Of a DNA stretch of 18,552 nt, positions 16,323 to 18,552 are shown one piece after another (positions within the stretch are counted from its first letter, which is position 1; every line of letters starts with the position of its first letter). Location of the stretch: positions 1-18,552 of the forward strand of contig JAEDNQ010000023.1 of the NCBI GenBank assembly GCA_016302435.1, given 5' to 3'. The position numbers and the translations under genes were made by a program. The notes beneath the pieces are model-generated. The model was not told the origin of the DNA, made no database searches, and saw nothing but the letters and a program-made list of their open reading frames with translations. Source of the DNA: Bacteroidaceae bacterium. GTDB lineage: Bacteria; Bacteroidota; Bacteroidia; Bacteroidales; Bacteroidaceae.

Positions 16323-18368
16323 TCAATTTAGCTTGTATACCTTCTTCACGCCTTTGTATGTGCATGTCACAATGGCGCGTCCGTCTGTCACCTTGCCCAC
16401 TTCAATCTTGACAGCAGGATCGGTGGCTGTGGCCTTGATGACAGAGTTGGCTTTGAGAGGCGCGTATGCCTGATAGTTGGATGCGTCCATGAAGCCGTTG
16501 TCATTGGTAGCGTACTGAGGAGCGGATGGGAGGTTGACAGCCTTGCCGTCAACAGTGATCTTCACCTGTGGCACCACTGGTGGTTCACAGCTTCCGCCAT
16601 TGCGTGAGAAGCCCAATCCGTGGAGGTCGAAGAGTCCCTGTGGACGTGGAGCCTGCTGTGGCTGACGTCCGAACTGACGTGGAGCTTCCACTGGCTTCAC
16701 CTCTGGACCTTCTGCCACGAGGTAGATGGCATGCTTGCCTGTGAGACCTTCTACGGCAGGAACAGCTACACTGTATGTCGTTGCGTTTCGCTTGGCACCT
16801 TCTGGCACATCAATAACAGCAATCTCTTTGCCATTCCATGTGCTGTTGGCGTATGGGCCATCGAGCATGACATGAATCTTGAATGCTCCGTTTCCACCAG
16901 GAGTCAGGTTGACATTGAGCATTGTCTTGTCGCCCTGCTTTGTTCCTTCAAACGCCTTGACACCCTTTGTGTCCTGTGCTAATCCACCGAAACCGAAGTA
17001 TTTGAAGCCGACGACACCACGGTTGGTGATGCCTGCGAGATCCATGCTGTTGTTCCAGTTGTCGAAGTTATCCTGCATCCAGTTGTTACCGTTGACATAG
17101 CATGCTATGCCGGCTGAATAGTACTGGTAAGGAGGAAGGCCGAAAATCTGGAATCCCTCAGATGTCACTTCTGCTCCTGTGTAGCATGTGCCGTCAGATG
17201 CAGATGCTGTCCACTCATTGCCTTTGACAAAAGGATCGTAGGCTGTGATGCGCACCTTGCCGCCGTCAGCCACCTTCTTCTTGTCCCACTCTATCTTGAT
17301 AGGGGCAACCATAGCCTGACGTGCATTGCCGAAGCAACGTGGTGGACGATGGTAGAAGACATACCACTGGCCGTTGATTTCCTGGATGGAACCATGAGTA
17401 TTGTGTCCGAAGTTGGTGGTTGTCAAGTGGCTACCGTCTTCATTTGGCACAACGCCACGTGAGTCGACGAGCACACCTCCAGAGCGCCAAGGACCGAGAG
17501 GGCTGTCACCGAAGGCATAGCGGAGAGCAGAGTTGGTCGAACCGAGTCCGTAGTCTGGTCCAGAGTAGCCAGAGAACACCATCACATATTTGTTGCCTAC
17601 CTGACGGATAGAAGATGCCTCGAAGAAGTTGAAGTCGCCGGGGTTCTGTCCCTTGTAGAGAGCAGGATATTCTGTGCCTTGTGGATCGCGAATCTCGCCG
17701 TAACGTTCACTGGCCGGGATGAAATAGTCGTGTATCTTTGTGCCTGGGCGGACAGCATACATGTTGTCTTGGTCAAGCTCGTAGGCTGTAGAGTGGCGGA
17801 AGCCATAGAAGACATAGGCGCGGTAGCCCTTGTTGTAGTCTGGGTCTTTCTTGTTGGTGATGTTCTCGATGAAGACAGATGGGTCGAAGTCGATGAGTGA
17901 TCCTTCAACACATTGTGTGCCGTCTTCGGTGAGATTGACAGGAGTGAAGGGACCATCGGGACGGTCACCCTTGCAAACCATAGCCACACGTCTCCATCCT
18001 CGAGAGTGTGGGTAGAGCCAGTATGTCTTCTTGCCTGTTTCGCGGTCTTTCACCTCCACGAGGTCAGGAGCATACATGGTGTCCCACTTGCCGTTGACAT
18101 AATGGCTGAAGATTGGACCTTCGTCTCTCCACTGGCTGAGGTCTTCAACGGGAGCTGACCACATGCGGATGTCATTGCCGCAATAAGCTGTATAGGTGAG
18201 GTCGTGTGAACCAATGATATAGGCGCGGTACTTTCCTGGATTGTCAGGATCTTCAAACACACGCGGTTCTCCATCTGGGAGATGCTCCCAAAGTGGGAGA
18301 TAAGGGTTCTGGGCGTTGGCAGAAGCGCAAGCCAAGCACACCAGAGCATTCATGATTAGCTTTTTCAT
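16323..18368 (-). CDS. Secreted GH43 enzyme with CBM6-like module and extra C-terminal domain
   Basis: 681 residues with signal peptide (MKKLIMNALVCLACASANAQ). Residues about 21-380 are a GH43 propeller: base Asp40 in RVFEDPDNPGKYRAY, modulator Asp162 in DFDPSVF, and acid Glu250 in FFEASSIRQVGNKYVMVFS. GHNTHGSIQEINGQWYVFYH (321-340) is also typical. Residues about 440-590 resemble CBM6 (AVPAVEGLTGKHAIYLVAEG, then LFDLHGLGF as the last strand). A Pro/Gln/Arg-rich stretch (about 557-577) is inserted before that last strand. A small beta domain (about 598-681) ends VKKVYKLN. GH43 enzymes of this type act as arabinofuranosidases or xylosidases on arabinoxylan; exact activity is not readable. The gene follows the unidentified upstream gene after 120 bases holding a 9-bp repeat array and no -7 box, so it may belong to an operon entering from the right. 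Confidence 0.93.
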   Translation of the reverse strand: MKKLIMNALVCLACASANAQNPYLPLWEHLPDGEPRVFEDPDNPGKYRAYIIGSHDLTYTAYCGNDIRMWSAPVEDLSQWRDEGPIFSHYVNGKWDTMYAPDLVEVKDRETGKKTYWLYPHSRGWRRVAMVCKGDRPDGPFTPVNLTEDGTQCVEGSLIDFDPSVFIENITNKKDPDYNKGYRAYVFYGFRHSTAYELDQDNMYAVRPGTKIHDYFIPASERYGEIRDPQGTEYPALYKGQNPGDFNFFEASSIRQVGNKYVMVFSGYSGPDYGLGSTNSALRYAFGDSPLGPWRSGGVLVDSRGVVPNEDGSHLTTTNFGHNTHGSIQEINGQWYVFYHRPPRCFGNARQAMVAPIKIEWDKKKVADGGKVRITAYDPFVKGNEWTASASDGTCYTGAEVTSEGFQIFGLPPYQYYSAGIACYVNGNNWMQDNFDNWNNSMDLAGITNRGVVGFKYFGFGGLAQDTKGVKAFEGTKQGDKTMLNVNLTPGGNGAFKIHVMLDGPYANSTWNGKEIAVIDVPEGAKRNATTYSVAVPAVEGLTGKHAIYLVAEGPEVKPVEAPRQFGRQPQQAPRPQGLFDLHGLGFSRNGGSCEPPVVPQVKITVDGKAVNLPSAPQYATNDNGFMDASNYQAYAPLKANSVIKATATDPAVKIEVGKVTDGRAIVTCTYKGVKKVYKLN

Positions 18369-18405
18369 TGTATGATAGTATTAAGTGGTTTTTCGCTGTT
18401 TGGAG

Positions 18406-18482
18406 GGCGTTAATAACGCCAAGAACGACAAGGACGACAGGAACGTCAAGGACGTCAAGAACGTCAAGAACGTCAAGAACGT
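18406..18482. repeat. Palindrome plus 9-bp tandem repeat array (CAAGAACGT)
   Basis: A 15-base palindrome GGCGTTAATAACGCC (18406-18420) abuts seven 9-base units at 18420, 18429, 18438, 18447, 18456, 18465 and 18474 with consensus CAAGRACGW; the last three are identical. The array fills the gap between the upstream gene stop codon (18489) and the GH43/CBM6 start (18368). It shares the 9-bp period, but no sequence, with the array at 14159-14248. Confidence 0.93.
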
Positions 18483-18488
18483 AAGCAC

Positions 18489-18552
18489 CTACCCTCTTAT
18501 ACAGACCTTCTGTCCCTTAACGACAGCTATCTCATATTCATATACGCCATCG
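18489..18552 (-). CDS. C-terminal end of an unidentified upstream gene
   Basis: Minus-strand reading frame open from the right edge for 20 codons (ending VVKGQKVCIRG) to a TAG at 18491-18489. Its direction, its coding-like composition and the 120-base gap to the next start support a real gene end. The fragment is too short to name. By position it is likely another secreted protein or enzyme of the locus. Confidence 0.6.
   Translation of the reverse strand, partial: DGVYEYEIAVVKGQKVCIRG

Noticed and set aside
1..18552. tRNA, rRNA or full-length transposase genes
   Set aside because: Nothing resembling a tRNA fold, rRNA sequence or transposase was recognised on either strand.

Overview
The window looks like part of a polysaccharide utilisation locus of a Bacteroidota, most likely a Prevotella-type rumen or gut organism. 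The grounds are the gene content (hybrid two-component sensor, GH10/CE1 fusion, GH43 enzymes, LruC-type lipoprotein), promoters with a TAnnTTTG -7 box instead of sigma70 boxes, AT-rich leaders without clear Shine-Dalgarno sites, and short Prevotella-like C-terminal tails. The substrate is most probably arabinoxylan or feruloylated xylan. Every convincing gene lies on the minus strand, so transcription runs from high to low coordinates. In transcription order: (a) the last 20 codons of an unidentified gene (18489-18552); (b) a secreted GH43 enzyme with a CBM6-like module (16323-18368), followed by a terminator hairpin (16161-16190) and a 79-bp MITE-like element (16056-16134); (c) a second promoter, then a secreted two-domain GH43 (14255-15817) and a GH10 xylanase / CE1 esterase fusion (11966-14116), probably co-transcribed; (d) a separately promoted LruC/Big-domain surface lipoprotein (8495-11563) with a very clear intrinsic terminator (8393-8423); (e) a separately promoted 1297-residue secreted protein of unrecognised architecture (3753-7646); (f) a hybrid two-component system sensor (1-3457) that runs off the left edge before its receiver and AraC domains. 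Inferred working model: the xylanase half cuts the xylan backbone, the esterase half removes acyl or feruloyl groups, the GH43s remove arabinose or xylose, the large surface proteins may bind polysaccharide, and the sensor may control the set. No SusC/SusD pair is present in the window. The non-coding DNA is unusual. There are four different short tandem-repeat arrays: 33-bp inside the sensor linker, 22-bp degenerate in the long gap at 8141-8334, and two unrelated 9-bp arrays in the gaps at 14159-14248 and 18420-18482. Two promoters, those of the 1297-residue protein and the GH43/GH10-CE1 pair, also share a GTTACAT word at an identical distance from the -7 box, a candidate operator.
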